A DNA stretch of 44,182 nucleotides. It comes from Zygnema circumcarinatum. Its lineage: Eukaryota; Streptophyta; Zygnematophyceae; Zygnematales; Zygnemataceae. The notes beneath the pieces were generated by a model. The model had not been told where the DNA came from. It did no database searches and worked only from the letters and a program-made list of their open reading frames with translations. Made by a program: the position numbers and the translations under genes. The stretch is taken from contig CM074815.1 of the NCBI GenBank assembly GCA_037447605.1, positions 568,275-612,456 on the forward strand, written 5' to 3'. Of this stretch, positions 1 through 9,870 are shown piece after piece. Position 1 is the stretch's first letter; each line of letters starts with the position of its first letter.

Positions 1-2237
1 GTTCAACGGGGGAAGCGTAAAGGGGCGAGGGTGACTGTCGTCACCCAACCAACGTACCGGCATTCGGTTGCACCCCTGCCCAGGGCTGCGCCACCCTCTG
101 GGACACTCTCTGAAGCTCTCTCTCTCTTGCTCTCGCTCTCGCTGAACTCTGAGTGCTGGTGTGTGATTCCGCGCAGGCTGAAGAGGCGGTTTTCAGTCGT
201 TACACTAGCTCATTTTCGGGCCATGGCGTTCAGTGGCAGTTTATGATGATGCTCTGTCGAATCGTGCCATCGTAGCCTCTGTTCGCACTCTCATAATCAA
301 GATTCTTTTTTGACGACAACCTCCTTGCTATCGCTCTCCCTTGTTCTTCCCCTCCCCATCCCTGCCTCACCCACTCCCTTCCCCTTCCCTCTCCATCTCA
401 ACTTCTACATGTTCCCTCTCATTCAAACGCTAACCCATGTCTTACACTTTCTCTTCATTCCCACCCTGAGCGTTTGCAGCCCTTTTTCCCTAAACTGCAT
501 TTTAGACAAAGTCTGAGGCTTTTTTTTTGTCTCTTGAGAGTCTCCGTGGCATTTCTCCCTTTCCTATTGTTGACAATTTGAGCCCGGTCCCTCGCACTAC
601 TCTCACTCTCTGACATGCTTGCAATTTCTGAATCAAGACAACCCTCAAGTGCACACACTGAAAAACAGATGTACTCAAACAAGCAAACACCGAAAGAGAA
701 TAAGTAAGGAGAAAGCACCCCGGCCTCAAAAATTCTTAATAAAGAATGGAAGAAAAAAGCAGTGAGTTAAAGTTATCAGACTTCTACTTCTGCTCTGACT
801 CACTCCCGACCTCCTGCTGCCCATAAAGCCAAGCAACTGCACTCAGCAGCACGAGCTAAGCTACAGCTGAATTAAGTTGGACTCTCAGGTTAATTAAATC
901 CTAAACAAATCCTAGTTAAATACTAAGCACTGCACTACTCCACGCGCCGCCGTACAGCGCACCGCCATGTCGCTGGCAGTGCTCCACGTGTCCCGGAGCG
1001 AGAGGGAGCTCACCCTCAGGGTCGCCATGGCCAGGGGGAGACTGTCCGTACCGGAAACGCCCTCCTTCGTCGCGCCAGGCTTCCTCGAAGCTTCGTATCC
1101 ATCGCGCGCGTATTCTTCAGCGCGTGTTGGGTGTCCGTACACCCACGCGTCTCGTACGCTCCGGACATTTTTGTACGGTCGTTCGCCAAAGCAATAAGCA
1201 ATACAAAGCCGACCGCGCAGCCTATCGCTGCGCGCCACGTGTCCAGCACTTATCACTTATCAGTTCTAGGTAGGCTCCAGTGCTGGCGCGGCCTATCGCC
1301 GCCCTCCACGTGTCCTACTCAGACGTCACATTTTCCCACAGAGAACAGCGCACTAGCGCCCTGTTCAGACTGTGACCAAATCTACTGAGGACCGCCGACA
1401 ACGGCTAAGGACCGTACAGTGTACTATGTGAGCCTATACCCCTATTGTACACAACACTTTCTTTCCTCCTCTTGCCTCCCCTCTTCCTTCCCCTCCTCGA
1501 GCTCTCCTCTCTCTCGCCCACTCCTTTCTCCCACCCCTCTCTCACTTTCTCCAACTCTATATCTCTCTCTTTCTCTCGCTCTCATTCTCTTTGTGCAGAG
1601 ACTATGGGGAATCCTGAACACGCGAGCGGCAATGGGGCTCCAAGTGGCCGACATTCCTCCGCGGTTTTTAGCAGAAAAATTTGGCAGTGAGCGGAATGGG
1701 GGGAGGGCTGTAGGGAGGAGAGGAGGAGAGGAGGAGGGAGGGAGTGAGAGAGCTCGGCAATGCGAATTGGTTCTTTCCTTTGGTTTAGTTGTTGGTAAGG
1801 GGAATTTCTTTTTTTAATGATTTTAGATAGATAGTCATGATTTTTCCATTTTTTCTTGTTTTTTTCTATTTATCGTTTTGTAAATATTTTCAGCTTGGAG
1901 TGAAATAGGAAAAATTCTTCTTGGAGGGGCAAACGGAGGGAGATTGTATATTGTACATTGTTTCGTCAGCAGGCACAGACCAGTTGGCACACTGTGCACA
2001 GTACTGAAAAAAAAAAGAGGGAAAGGAAAAAAAGGAAATGGGCTATGAATGCAATTTCAGCATGCACATTTTGGCATGAAGTCGCGCATTCAACAAATTC
2101 CGGTTTGCTGTACAAGTGAAGGGAACTCGACGCTTCCAAAACCTCACGAGCCCGTCAATTTCTGAACCCTAAAAAACCGTCTGAAAAGGAAGAAAAAATA
2201 GAAGAAAATCGCCTGTACAGATGCATCCCCCCTGGAC
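1..2237. other. Gene-free stretch, possible promoter motifs
   Basis: I see no recognisable gene. A long pyrimidine-rich run (about 1445-1590) ends in TTTGTGCAG at 1590-1598, which looks like a splice acceptor. The open frames after it are short and match nothing I know, so a terminal exon near 1599-1690 is only a weak possibility. Between about 960 and 1340 there are several CCACGTGTCC motifs and an imperfect direct repeat. This resembles plant promoter DNA, but no gene start is evident nearby. Confidence 0.4.
1213..1316. repeat. Imperfect direct repeat carrying CCACGTGTCC
   Basis: Two segments of about 33 bp share the order GCGCGGCCTATCGC-like, a short GC-rich spacer, then CCACGTGTCC. One lies near 1216-1248 and the other near 1284-1315. 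The ACGTG cores are typical bZIP/bHLH target cores in plants. No adjacent gene start could be identified. Confidence 0.4.
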
Positions 2238-2907
2238 CTACAACCTGGCCATAGACTGCAGAGCGTCCTTAGCCTTCAATTTTGTTTCAATGTCGAAGTT
2301 TTTTCCAATGTAGGCCTTCAAATATTTAATTCCCGGAACCACATTCGAAGCATTGAGCGGCTCCCTCTGCGCCGACGCCAAGAGGTGTCCGTACACGTCC
2401 CCGTCGTACAGCCCAATGGCGGACCCTGCAAGGAACTTAGGGTTCAGAAGTTAGAGATTTCGGGGTTCTAGGCTTCAGGGTTTAGGGTTTTAGGAGTGAG
2501 TGGAGAGAGGTTTTCAGGGTTATGAAGGGTTGAGGGTTTCTCAGGGTTTTGCCCGGTACTCGAGTTTTAGGGTTGTAGGGTTTTGAAGGGTCTAACGAAC
2601 TTAAAAGTGGTCTTGAAGGGTACTAAAATTGAAGTCTTGCAATTCCCTCCAAGAACGGGAAACACATAAACAAAACTCTCAAAATCCTTGTTTTCTTTCC
2701 CTTTTTTTTTGGAATGGAGTCGAGACATTTAGGGCTAGGGCTCTGGGGGGGTTCAGACTCGCAGGGGATTAGGATTGTTCAGGCAATTTATTTTTTTAAT
2801 TTTAATTTCATTTTACCAATTTAGGGTTGAGGGCCCCTCCCTCCCTCACCCAGGTAGTGGTCCGAAAAGTGGAAGGCTTCTTTCAACTGAACGGCCGACT
2901 TCCGCAC
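2238..2907 (-). CDS. ACX: Peroxisomal acyl-CoA oxidase, 3' terminal exons only
   Basis: Acyl-CoA oxidase performs the first step of peroxisomal fatty-acid beta-oxidation. Two exons are clear: 2907-2850 and 2425-2238, joined as CTGG|GTGAGG to TTGCAG|GG. They encode about 81 residues. These include DHYLGSAIGLYDGDVYG, close to the conserved C-terminal block of plant ACX proteins, and an REPLN segment. The protein ends in ARL, a type-1 peroxisomal targeting signal used by plant ACX. The upstream border (TTATTTGCAG|GTGCGG) is a good acceptor, so more exons are expected. I found none between 2908 and 3673, and another gene starts beyond. The piece is therefore a partial duplicate, the end of a gene with a very long intron, or an assembly artefact. 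The family call is firm; completeness is not. Confidence 0.85.
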
Positions 2908-3673
2908 CTGCAAATAAAATGACCTTTTTAGATAATTAATACATGAATAAGGTAACTGAGGAAGAGACAAAGTGTGTGTGTCTGAGAGAGAGAGAGGAGA
3001 GAGAGAGAGAGGAGAGAGAGAGACAGTGTTACGTCATCCTATGAAATCCTGCACTTCAATTTCTGCATGGTGGATTATTCTCGCAAACTTTTGTCTTGCT
3101 TGTCTACGCATTACAATAATAGGGCGTGGTGACGCAAGCTTCCAACTCAATGTGACGTCATCACACGTGTTGTGGTTAGAGGTTCATGTTCGTCATATTG
3201 TCCGCCTCAAGCTCGAATATTGCACGGATACAGTGCCATGTACGGAGAACCCATGAACAACAACAAATTGCAAATGTAGACATGCAAAGAATAGTATGTG
3301 AGTTGCCATGCATCCATTGGCGAACCCACAAGAACTCCATAGTGAAACAGGAACATGTAAATGGCAATGCTGATATGTATAATGAAGGAAGGATACAATT
3401 TGTTTGTGGGAAAGATGTGAGGTAAGAAAGACCCTAAGACTCTAAGCAGGCGCATTGGGCGGTCAAGCGACCCCTCATTATCTTACAGTAACGCAGCGCT
3501 CTATCCTAAGGAAAAAAAAAACAAAGAAAAACGAGTGCAGGACGAAGGTCGTCCTGAACCCAAAAAATATGTCCATGGGACAAAAAAGAAATGGTCACCG
3601 GTCCTAAAATTGAAGTTCTACTCATGGCCTCCCCTCTCCCTCCCACCCTCCCTCTATCTCTCTCTCTGCACTC
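2908..3673. other. Gene-free stretch between ACX 3' exons and the 786-aa ORF
   Basis: It holds a short GA tract (about 2983-3022) and otherwise unremarkable AT-rich sequence. I searched the minus strand for the missing ACX exons (the region before the DHYLG block) and saw none. The downstream flank of the neighbouring minus-strand gene also falls here. Confidence 0.4.
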
Positions 3674-6034
3674 CTACACATCAACATCGTCTATGGTCCT
3701 CGCTCCTTCCCCTTCCCCTTCATCCTTCCACTTCCACTTCTTCAATTCGTTCAATAAGAGCTTCCTTTTCTCGTCGCGGCTCTTCGGAACCTTTTCAGCC
3801 TCTCCCTCCTCCCTACTCGACTCCTCATCCTCCTCCCACCCATCGTCTCTCTCTCCCCTCTCCTCCCCCCACTGCCTCACTTCCCCTTCCTCCGCACCCA
3901 CCCTCCTGGGCCTCCTCTCCTTCAAACTCGTCGCCTTCAACACCACCTCACCATGTCCCCTCCTTCTCTCTTTCCTCCTCCCTTTCCTCCTTCCTGAACT
4001 CTGCGAAACAGAAGAGTCCCCCTCTAAGGAAGAGTCCGAAAACCCTCCCACCCTCGAGCCAGTTGAATTACCTCCTGGAGAGACTCTCCTACAGCTGAAC
4101 TCCGCTTCATGGCCATCCCAATGCCTTCTAAGAAGTCTGTCAGACTCAGATCGCTTCAGACTCCTCTTCACAGGTGTGGCAGATATCTCCACCACATGCC
4201 TCTCCTCCTCTTCTTCGTCCTCCACATCATCCTCCGTCTCAACCTCACCACCTTCTGAAGAGAGAGAAGAGTCCCCTCTCTCTCTTGGAGACCAAATCGA
4301 GCCTTTCGCCTTTCTATGTCTAAGCTGAGGTTGAACTTGCCTTGCCTCCCTTCCGACAGAGCGAGGAGAGCCTACAGAAGAAGAGCTTCGGAAGCCTCCA
4401 GAATGCTTTGAAGGAGAAGGAGATCTCAAGTGCAGTCCTCCACTTTCAACCAATGGGCGCATTGCCTGAAGAGATTTCGGAACTTCATTCTCTCCAAGTC
4501 TAGCAAGTCGGACAGCTCCTCGTCTACTAACTCCACCTGCTGTCACATCTACTGGAGGTTGAAATGCTCTACCACCACCCCTCTCCCTCCCCCCCTCTCT
4601 CCCTCCACCCCTCCTCTCTCTCCTCTGCAGTTGCATCCGAGGAGGAGACACCCCATACCCATCAAAGTCATCATCCTCCGCTTCAGGGGAAACATACCCA
4701 TCAGAGAGAGACTGCCTGTGTGGTCTTCTCCTCCTCATTCCTTTCACACTCCTCTCCGCATATTCACCATTTGCTTCAAAGTCTGCAAATACCTCCCGAG
4801 AAGCAATACCCTGTGCGGATACTCCACCCCTCTTCTTTCCCCCTTTCTGAGAAAACGAAGATGACTGAAGAACAGCCACTTCCGCTTTGCGTGCAACCTC
4901 CACCACTTCCGTCGCAAATGAGAAATCTGGCCTTCTATGTTTAACTAAAGGACGAGGGGAAATTTCAGTCACATCTGCAAATGACTCCGCCTTTCTATGC
5001 CTCTTAGGGTTTGTAAGACGCGGCGAAATTTCGGGTGGTGAGAAAGCCTCCAGGGCGGGCGGGGCTGGGATCGAATATTCACGGGCTGCCCGAGCCGCTT
5101 TTTTCCTATACACAGAGAAGATAATTTCTTCAATGTCTTCCTGAGTGAGCGCTCCCCCAAAGTGCGTTAAAGAAGGAGGCGGAGCCTCTCTTCCCTCTCC
5201 GTCCTCCTCTACGGAAATGTACCCGTCTGAAAGCGACTTTCTATGCGACCTCCGAACTGTTGGGTCTCTCGGCTTCCTCACATACTCCTTATACTCAAAA
5301 ACTGGTCTCTGTGTCAGTTGCTTTTCCGTTAGCTTCCTCTTCATCAGACCCTCTCTAGAGTGATCGAAAGTTCGGGAAGTCCCAAACTCGCTCTGATCAA
5401 CATGGTTCAGATTACCCCCATCGTAGCCCATCCCTGCCTGCTGGTTATATACAGCCCTGCTTCCCTGCTTCTCCACAAACCCATCCGTCCCATTAAACCC
5501 ACTAGTAGATGCAATTTCGAGCCCCACAACCCCTCGCTCCTGAACCCTCTCCCTCCTCTCTCCGTACAATGCCGACCGCCAGCCGGCCCTCCCCCTCCCT
5601 GCCGTCTCCGCCTCCCACGTGTCCACCGCACCCTTCCTCCCCGCCCCTCCCCCATGCTGAGCCGCACTCCTCCCCCCTCCCCGAGAAAAAAAGGCCTTCC
5701 AAAATTTTTTCCTGCCCAACTTCTCCTCCGCCGACGAGGTTCCAAGCTCCGGAAGTTTCTTCAAATCCGAAACCTTCGCCGTGCCGCTCCGCGATTTGAA
5801 CCCAGAAAATAAACTTGAAATGAACCTCCTGCCGAGGGAGGGGCTCCCTCTGCTTGAAGTGACTGAAGGAGTGGGAGAGCTGTCTCTCTTCCTCACTCTC
5901 TCCCTCACTCTCTCCCACTCTCCCTCCTCCCCCGGAACTGCCTCTGTGGCCTCCATCCTACCTCTCTTTCTCCATGCATCCACCTCCCAAGGCTGCAGCG
6001 CCATGGCTTCACCTCCTTCTGACCCTTTACCCAT
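3674..6034 (-). CDS. Basic, intrinsically disordered protein of unknown function
   Basis: This is a single open frame of 786 codons with no domain I recognise. The annotated start at 6034 is the longest. The second ATG at 6004 has a better context (GAAGCCATGGCG) and gives MALQPWEVDAW. A TATA-like element at 6071-6078 lies only about 37 bp above the first ATG, which also favours 6004. The protein is rich in Arg, Ser, Glu and Gly. It carries two near-identical phosphosite-like motifs, HRKSLSDGYIS and HRQSLSDGYVS, each after an Arg-rich run, plus related KRSESDRLLRR and RHRKAESFAD. An acidic patch (VETEDDVEDEEEEE) and a Lys/Glu-rich C-terminus follow. It could be a nuclear, cytoskeletal or scaffold protein, but this is not shown. 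Its long uninterrupted frame, codon structure and TATA context support a real gene. Confidence 0.65.
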   Translation of the reverse strand: MGKGSEGGEAMALQPWEVDAWRKRGRMEATEAVPGEEGEWERVRERVRKRDSSPTPSVTSSRGSPSLGRRFISSLFSGFKSRSGTAKVSDLKKLPELGTSSAEEKLGRKKFWKAFFSRGGGRSAAQHGGGAGRKGAVDTWEAETAGRGRAGWRSALYGERRERVQERGVVGLEIASTSGFNGTDGFVEKQGSRAVYNQQAGMGYDGGNLNHVDQSEFGTSRTFDHSREGLMKRKLTEKQLTQRPVFEYKEYVRKPRDPTVRRSHRKSLSDGYISVEEDGEGREAPPPSLTHFGGALTQEDIEEIIFSVYRKKAARAAREYSIPAPPALEAFSPPEISPRLTNPKRHRKAESFADVTEISPRPLVKHRRPDFSFATEVVEVARKAEVAVLQSSSFSQKGGKKRGGVSAQGIASREVFADFEANGEYAERSVKGMRRRRPHRQSLSDGYVSPEAEDDDFDGYGVSPPRMQLQRRERRGGGREGGRERGGGRAFQPPVDVTAGGVSRRGAVRLARLGENEVPKSLQAMRPLVESGGLHLRSPSPSKHSGGFRSSSSVGSPRSVGREARQVQPQLRHRKAKGSIWSPRERGDSSLSSEGGEVETEDDVEDEEEEERHVVEISATPVKRSLKRSESDRLLRRHWDGHEAEFSCRRVSPGGNSTGSRVGGFSDSSLEGDSSVSQSSGRRKGRRKERRRGHGEVVLKATSLKERRPRRVGAEEGEVRQWGEERGERDDGWEEDEESSREEGEAEKVPKSRDEKRKLLLNELKKWKWKDEGEGEGARTIDDVDV

Positions 6035-6070
6035 ATGTCAAGGAAGCCATAGAAGAGAGAGAGAGCCCTG

Positions 6071-6078
6071 TCTATATA
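6071..6078 (-). promoter_or_regulatory. TATA-like element of the 786-aa ORF
   Basis: The minus strand reads TATATAGA about 65 bp above the ATG at 6004. The spacing suits a transcription start near 6040 and so a short leader if ATG 6004 is used. Confidence 0.45.
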
Positions 6079-6694
6079 CGAGAGGCGGGGGAGGGAGGGA
6101 GGGAAAGAGGGAGGGAGGGAGGCGGGCGAGGGCGGCGGCGTGGAGGGGAACGAAGGCGGCCGCGTGGGCAGAGAATCTGGCGGGAACTCGCACGTGTGAA
6201 CCACTCCTGATGCTGGTCCTCTTTTGTCGGCGGGCAGACAAAAACAACCTTTAAGTGCCCGTTTTCTTCTGGCCGGCGGCATCCTTTTCAACGGCGAGTT
6301 GAATTCGGCCCGCGCTCAGTTTGACTCAGTCCGTATCTCTGCGCTGCAAACATTTTAGCGAATCCCGGGAACCAATGGAACGTCGCCACGGTGGACTGCC
6401 GGTCAAGAAACACAATCCTTTTGTCACGCGGCGGCCTCTCATTAGGCCAAATCCGTAAATGTCGGATGACAGGGACGCCACGTCGGCACCACGTGGGATC
6501 CCCTGAACCGAGGCGTGTGCCCCTTCCGGAGGTCCCCATTTTTTTTTCTTTCGTGCAGCGGGCAGGCGAAGTGCCGCCGCGGGCAGGCGTCCGGGCAGTA
6601 AATAATTTCCACGGGCAGCACGGACGTGGCCGGCGGGCGGCGGGACGGGGGGGGTCTGGGCAGCGGTCTGCCACGTGCGTGCCGTACGGACGGG

Positions 6695-6704
6695 GCCACG
6701 TGGC
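6695..6704. promoter_or_regulatory. Perfect palindromic G-box GCCACGTGGC
   Basis: Plants use CACGTG cores flanked by GCC/GGC as bZIP and bHLH/PIF binding sites. This copy is about 690 bp above the preferred start of the 786-aa ORF. Confidence 0.5.
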
Positions 6705-6798
6705 GGGCGCAAGGCCACGGTCCGGGGCGGGATCTCCGGGCACCTCGCTGGCAGGCGCTGGGCGGCCCGCGGGGTGGGGGGGTTGATTGGGGTCGGGG

Positions 6799-6940
6799 AT
6801 GTTCACATTGGTCGGGTTGTCTGGAACGGGTGTTTACATCGGCGGATTGTCTGGGAGGGGTGTTCACATAAGGCGGGAAGGGCGGTGTCTGGGATGGATG
6901 TTCACATTGAGTGGGGAAGGGGGAAGGGTGTTCACATTGG
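6799..6940. repeat. Minisatellite, TGTTCACATTGG unit
   Basis: Five copies of a TGTTCACATTGG-like core begin near 6800, 6831, 6861, 6899 and 6929. They are separated by G-rich linkers such as GTCTGGGAGGGG, so the repeat period varies from about 30 to 38 bp. Confidence 0.7.
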
Positions 6941-7878
6941 AAAAGGTTTTTGGGGGTAAGGAACACCGCGTGGTGACTGGTGAGGGTTAATGGTCATCTA
7001 TGGATGGATGGCATCGTCATGAGAATGGGAAATGGCATTGATCTCACGATGGCGAGACCATCACATGTACATGGACGAATTCAGCATAAGGAACCACGAA
7101 GAACTGGTCGCAAAGGACCTGAGCACCAAAGAAAAAAGCTAGGAGCGGAAAGCATCGTCATGAGTTTTGTTTCAAACTTTGGAAGGGGAGGCATGAGCAT
7201 CATGGCATGATGTGATCTGGTGTGATACGATGGCACGATGATGGCATGACATGGCATGGCATGGTCTGGCATGGCAGTGGTGTGTGTCGACCTCTTCAAA
7301 AACAAAAGAACAAGTTGTCACGGATGTTGCAGTAGTTTTGATCGTCACTAATGACGAAAACGACCTATTTTCGTGCCAAATAAAGCTGGACATGGTTCGG
7401 CAGCAGAAAGTCAAAAAACAGGTAAGGACTCAAATAATCAAGTTATTAACTTGATTGAAAAAGTTCTACCAGCATGCATTGAATTGCAATAATTCAGTTC
7501 AAGTTCACTTATGGGTTATACATCATATGAAGAGAGAAGGTTCAGAAAACCACGGAATACTTAATCCGCATACAAAGAAAGAATCAAAATAACCAGATGC
7601 AACGTGCCACGCAAGAAAGCGTTAATGAGTGCAGATGATGGGAGCGGAGCCAAAAAATATTCTCCTTCACATTACAAGTGGTAAGTGAAGCATATCCTTA
7701 CAAACTTCAGCTTCATCCATTGATTCCAAAATAACTACTCCTGTGTGAAAATCAATGCTTCTCTGTATCATATATCTGTTTGAATAAGCTAAAAAACGCA
7801 TTATTCTGACTTCACCCCGACGGTTCACGAATCTGGAACGGCGCTGCAGTGTTCAGAAAGATCTGTCAAGGAGCAACT

Positions 7879-8945
7879 TTAGCATCGCTTCACAGCACGT
7901 TTGAACACTAGTGGAAACAGAGCTTCCTTGTATTCCAGTGTCAACGAATCAAAAACTTTCAACACGGATTCACGATAAAGTTCAAAACCGGAAGGCGCAC
8001 CCGTCAAGAAACTCTCGAGGAACCTGTTCCTTTGTTGAACAGTCATGATCACTTTTCTTTCTGCCAGGCCCTGCAAAAATGTTCCCTGTACTTGGCATAT
8101 TTGAGAATGTATTGAGTTCTTACATGCCGCGCATAATAAGCTCACTCGACGAACCATGTCACGCAGGGATCGTGCATCTGTCATGTCTAGAATGGGATCC
8201 GCTTCCAAAATATTTAACCTCCACCCGCCTGCTCCAAACGTTGCATCCATGCCTTCAACAAGCATGTTGTCACTTTCATGGCTTCACTGACATAGCAGCA
8301 CGAGCCTTCGTTCGAGATGATTCGACGAAGGCAAGACAAGAACATGCGAAGGATCTTGTTTACTCCGAAAATCTTTGGACAGCTCAGAAGTTCATTCTTC
8401 ATCTGTTCAACGATCTTGCTTGCTGGATTCTTGCAGCAATGCAGAAGTCTCCCAAACTGTGGAGAAGTGCCAATCTCGAGCAGCTGCATGATAAGTGCGT
8501 TTACTTCCTTCATCTGCATCCCCTCGAGCACTGAAATCACCATTTCTGCCTCCGCTCCTCTCTGCCAGGACACATTCCTGAGATAATCCGAGCACTCCTT
8601 GATGCCGTCTTCATACAGGCACATGCAGCAGATTTTCAGCAGGATAGCGGTCGTCTTGACATCCTTCAGTTCATCTTCAAAGTTGGACGTCCTTGCCATC
8701 AGCTTCAGGACAGTCACAAACCAATCCACTTCTTCCTTTGCCACAGTCACCGAAATCACCGGGTGGCTCTTCTCACTGGCCTGGGACGAATTCCAACGCA
8801 ATTTTGTGGAAAGATACTTACTTTTGCCCAGTGCAGCTGCAGTCATGCTATGTGTAACCAATACATGATTTCCCTCGACATCAAGGATTTGCACTTCCAC
8901 CACTTCAACACCTGAAGGTATCATCTCTGCAGAAAAAGAAGCCAT
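7879..8945 (-). CDS. BTB/POZ-like protein with an apparent frame break
   Basis: The first frame (8945 down to 8214) starts MASFSAEMIPSG. It has the layout of plant BTB/POZ proteins of the At3g05675/At1g63850 group: an ILDVEGNH strand, KYLSTKLRW, then a helical region with CSDYLRNVSW. It ends at a stop at 8214-8216. A second frame, open over 8265-7879, continues with GWRLNILEADPILDM and ends with EALFPLVFKRAVKRC. The two frames overlap by about 50 bp and differ by one base. I found no intron of acceptable size that joins them; the best GT-AG pair is only about 41 bp apart. Either an indel (assembly error or mutation) lies in 8214-8265, or the splicing is unusual. The family assignment is moderate because the BTB fold is diverged. 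Such proteins usually act as substrate adaptors for CUL3 ubiquitin ligases or as scaffolds. Confidence 0.55.
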
Positions 8946-9349
8946 ATGCGAAACCGGCTACATGTGATTCCTGCCCTGCCTTGAAATCCTAATCCTGCAC
9001 CACCATCATCACATCTCCTGTGTCTCCCACTGCTCCCTGAAACCCTAATCTCGGCGCCTCCTTGCAGTCCGGCAAGCGCCTGCTCCGTCCTGCATGCTCG
9101 CTGAGCTTGAACAGTGCTCAAAACCAGCGGCAAAACGCAATTTGCATTGTGGTGGAAGCCTATAAAGGGCACAACTTCTTTACTTCCTGATCCAATCGAG
9201 CTCTCCACGTAAGCATAAATTACCTACGTGACGCTATGGTGGCACAAATTTAGAAAGTACCCTCTCCATGGAAGCAAGCCGTACACAACGGGTACAGTTG
9301 AAACCTGTAGAACCCTTTTCTCGTGGAACCCGAGCCCACCAACAATGCG
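8946..9349. other. Likely promoter and leader of the BTB-like gene
   Basis: There is no convincing upstream exon. An ACCCTAAT (telo-box-like) motif occurs near 9045 and an ATCCTAATCC variant near 8988. An open frame here (9208-8921, minus) is probably incidental. Confidence 0.35.
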
Positions 9350-9870
9350 TATCATTCTGAATAGTATCGTATCGTATCGGTCTCTGAAAAGTGTATCGCA
9401 TCACATCTTCAAGTATCGTATCGTATCACCTCATAATCATAGATTGTATCGTATCGTCTCATAATTCTAGAGTGTATCGTATCGCAATACAACTATCGTC
9501 TCGTAATGTATCGTCAATGAAAAAATGTATCGTATCGCATTACAACTGTCGTATCGTACTGTAACGGCTGTGTTAAAGTGTATTGTGTCGCATTGCAAAT
9601 ACCGTATCGTACGTATTGAAAATGTAGAGTGCTTATATCGTATAAAAATATCGTATCGTTCCGTATCGAAATTGTAAGTGTATCGTATCAAATCACATCT
9701 ATTGTAACGTATCGAGATAATTTAGTATGTTGAATTAAAAGTTTCGTATCGAATCGTATCGACTTTGGAGAGCATGTCGTATCGGAATGTAAATACAGTA
9801 ACGTACAGTATCGGATTTATGAAATGTTATCGTCTCGCATTGAAAATTTCGTATCGGTTTCATCTTAAGG
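9350..9870. repeat. Degenerate satellite of GTATC/TATCG units
   Basis: For about 520 bp the sequence is built from variants of TATCGTATCG, interspersed with CATTACAACT- and AAAGTGTATCG-like segments at irregular spacing. The composition changes sharply at both ends. A shorter relative lies at about 32140-32195. Confidence 0.75.

Larger units (their letters stand above)
6035..7878. other. Intergenic promoter-rich region with minisatellite
   Basis: This region lies between the 5' end of the 786-aa ORF and the 3' end of the BTB-like gene. It contains several ACGTG motifs (6488-6495, 6670-6676, 6695-6704), a minisatellite around TGTTCACATTGG (about 6799-6940) and a GGCAT-type short repeat (about 7240-7275). 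The rest (7290-7878) is AT-richer and shows no gene. Confidence 0.5.

Noticed and set aside
1419-1817. 132-aa open frame after a pyrimidine tract
   Set aside because: The left half is CT-repeat translation and the right half matches no family I know. Only a weak chance of a terminal exon remains.
3488-3515. Possible 19-nt micro-exon (minus strand) between TTTTCCTTAG and GTAAGA that might belong to ACX
   Set aside because: It encodes nothing that matches the ACX region expected before the DHYLG block, and no further exon follows it.
3591-5812. Several plus-strand open frames rich in Ser and Pro
   Set aside because: They are antisense shadows of the 786-codon minus-strand frame.
8075-8136. 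A 53-bp GTAAGA...TTTTTGCAG intron candidate in the BTB-like gene
   Set aside because: Removing it shifts out of the downstream frame, which looks coding to its stop; reading through keeps the frame.
8921-9208. 95-aa minus-strand frame considered as first exon of the BTB-like gene
   Set aside because: No good donor joins it to the acceptor-like TTTTTCTGCAG near 8927, and its peptide is not BTB-like.
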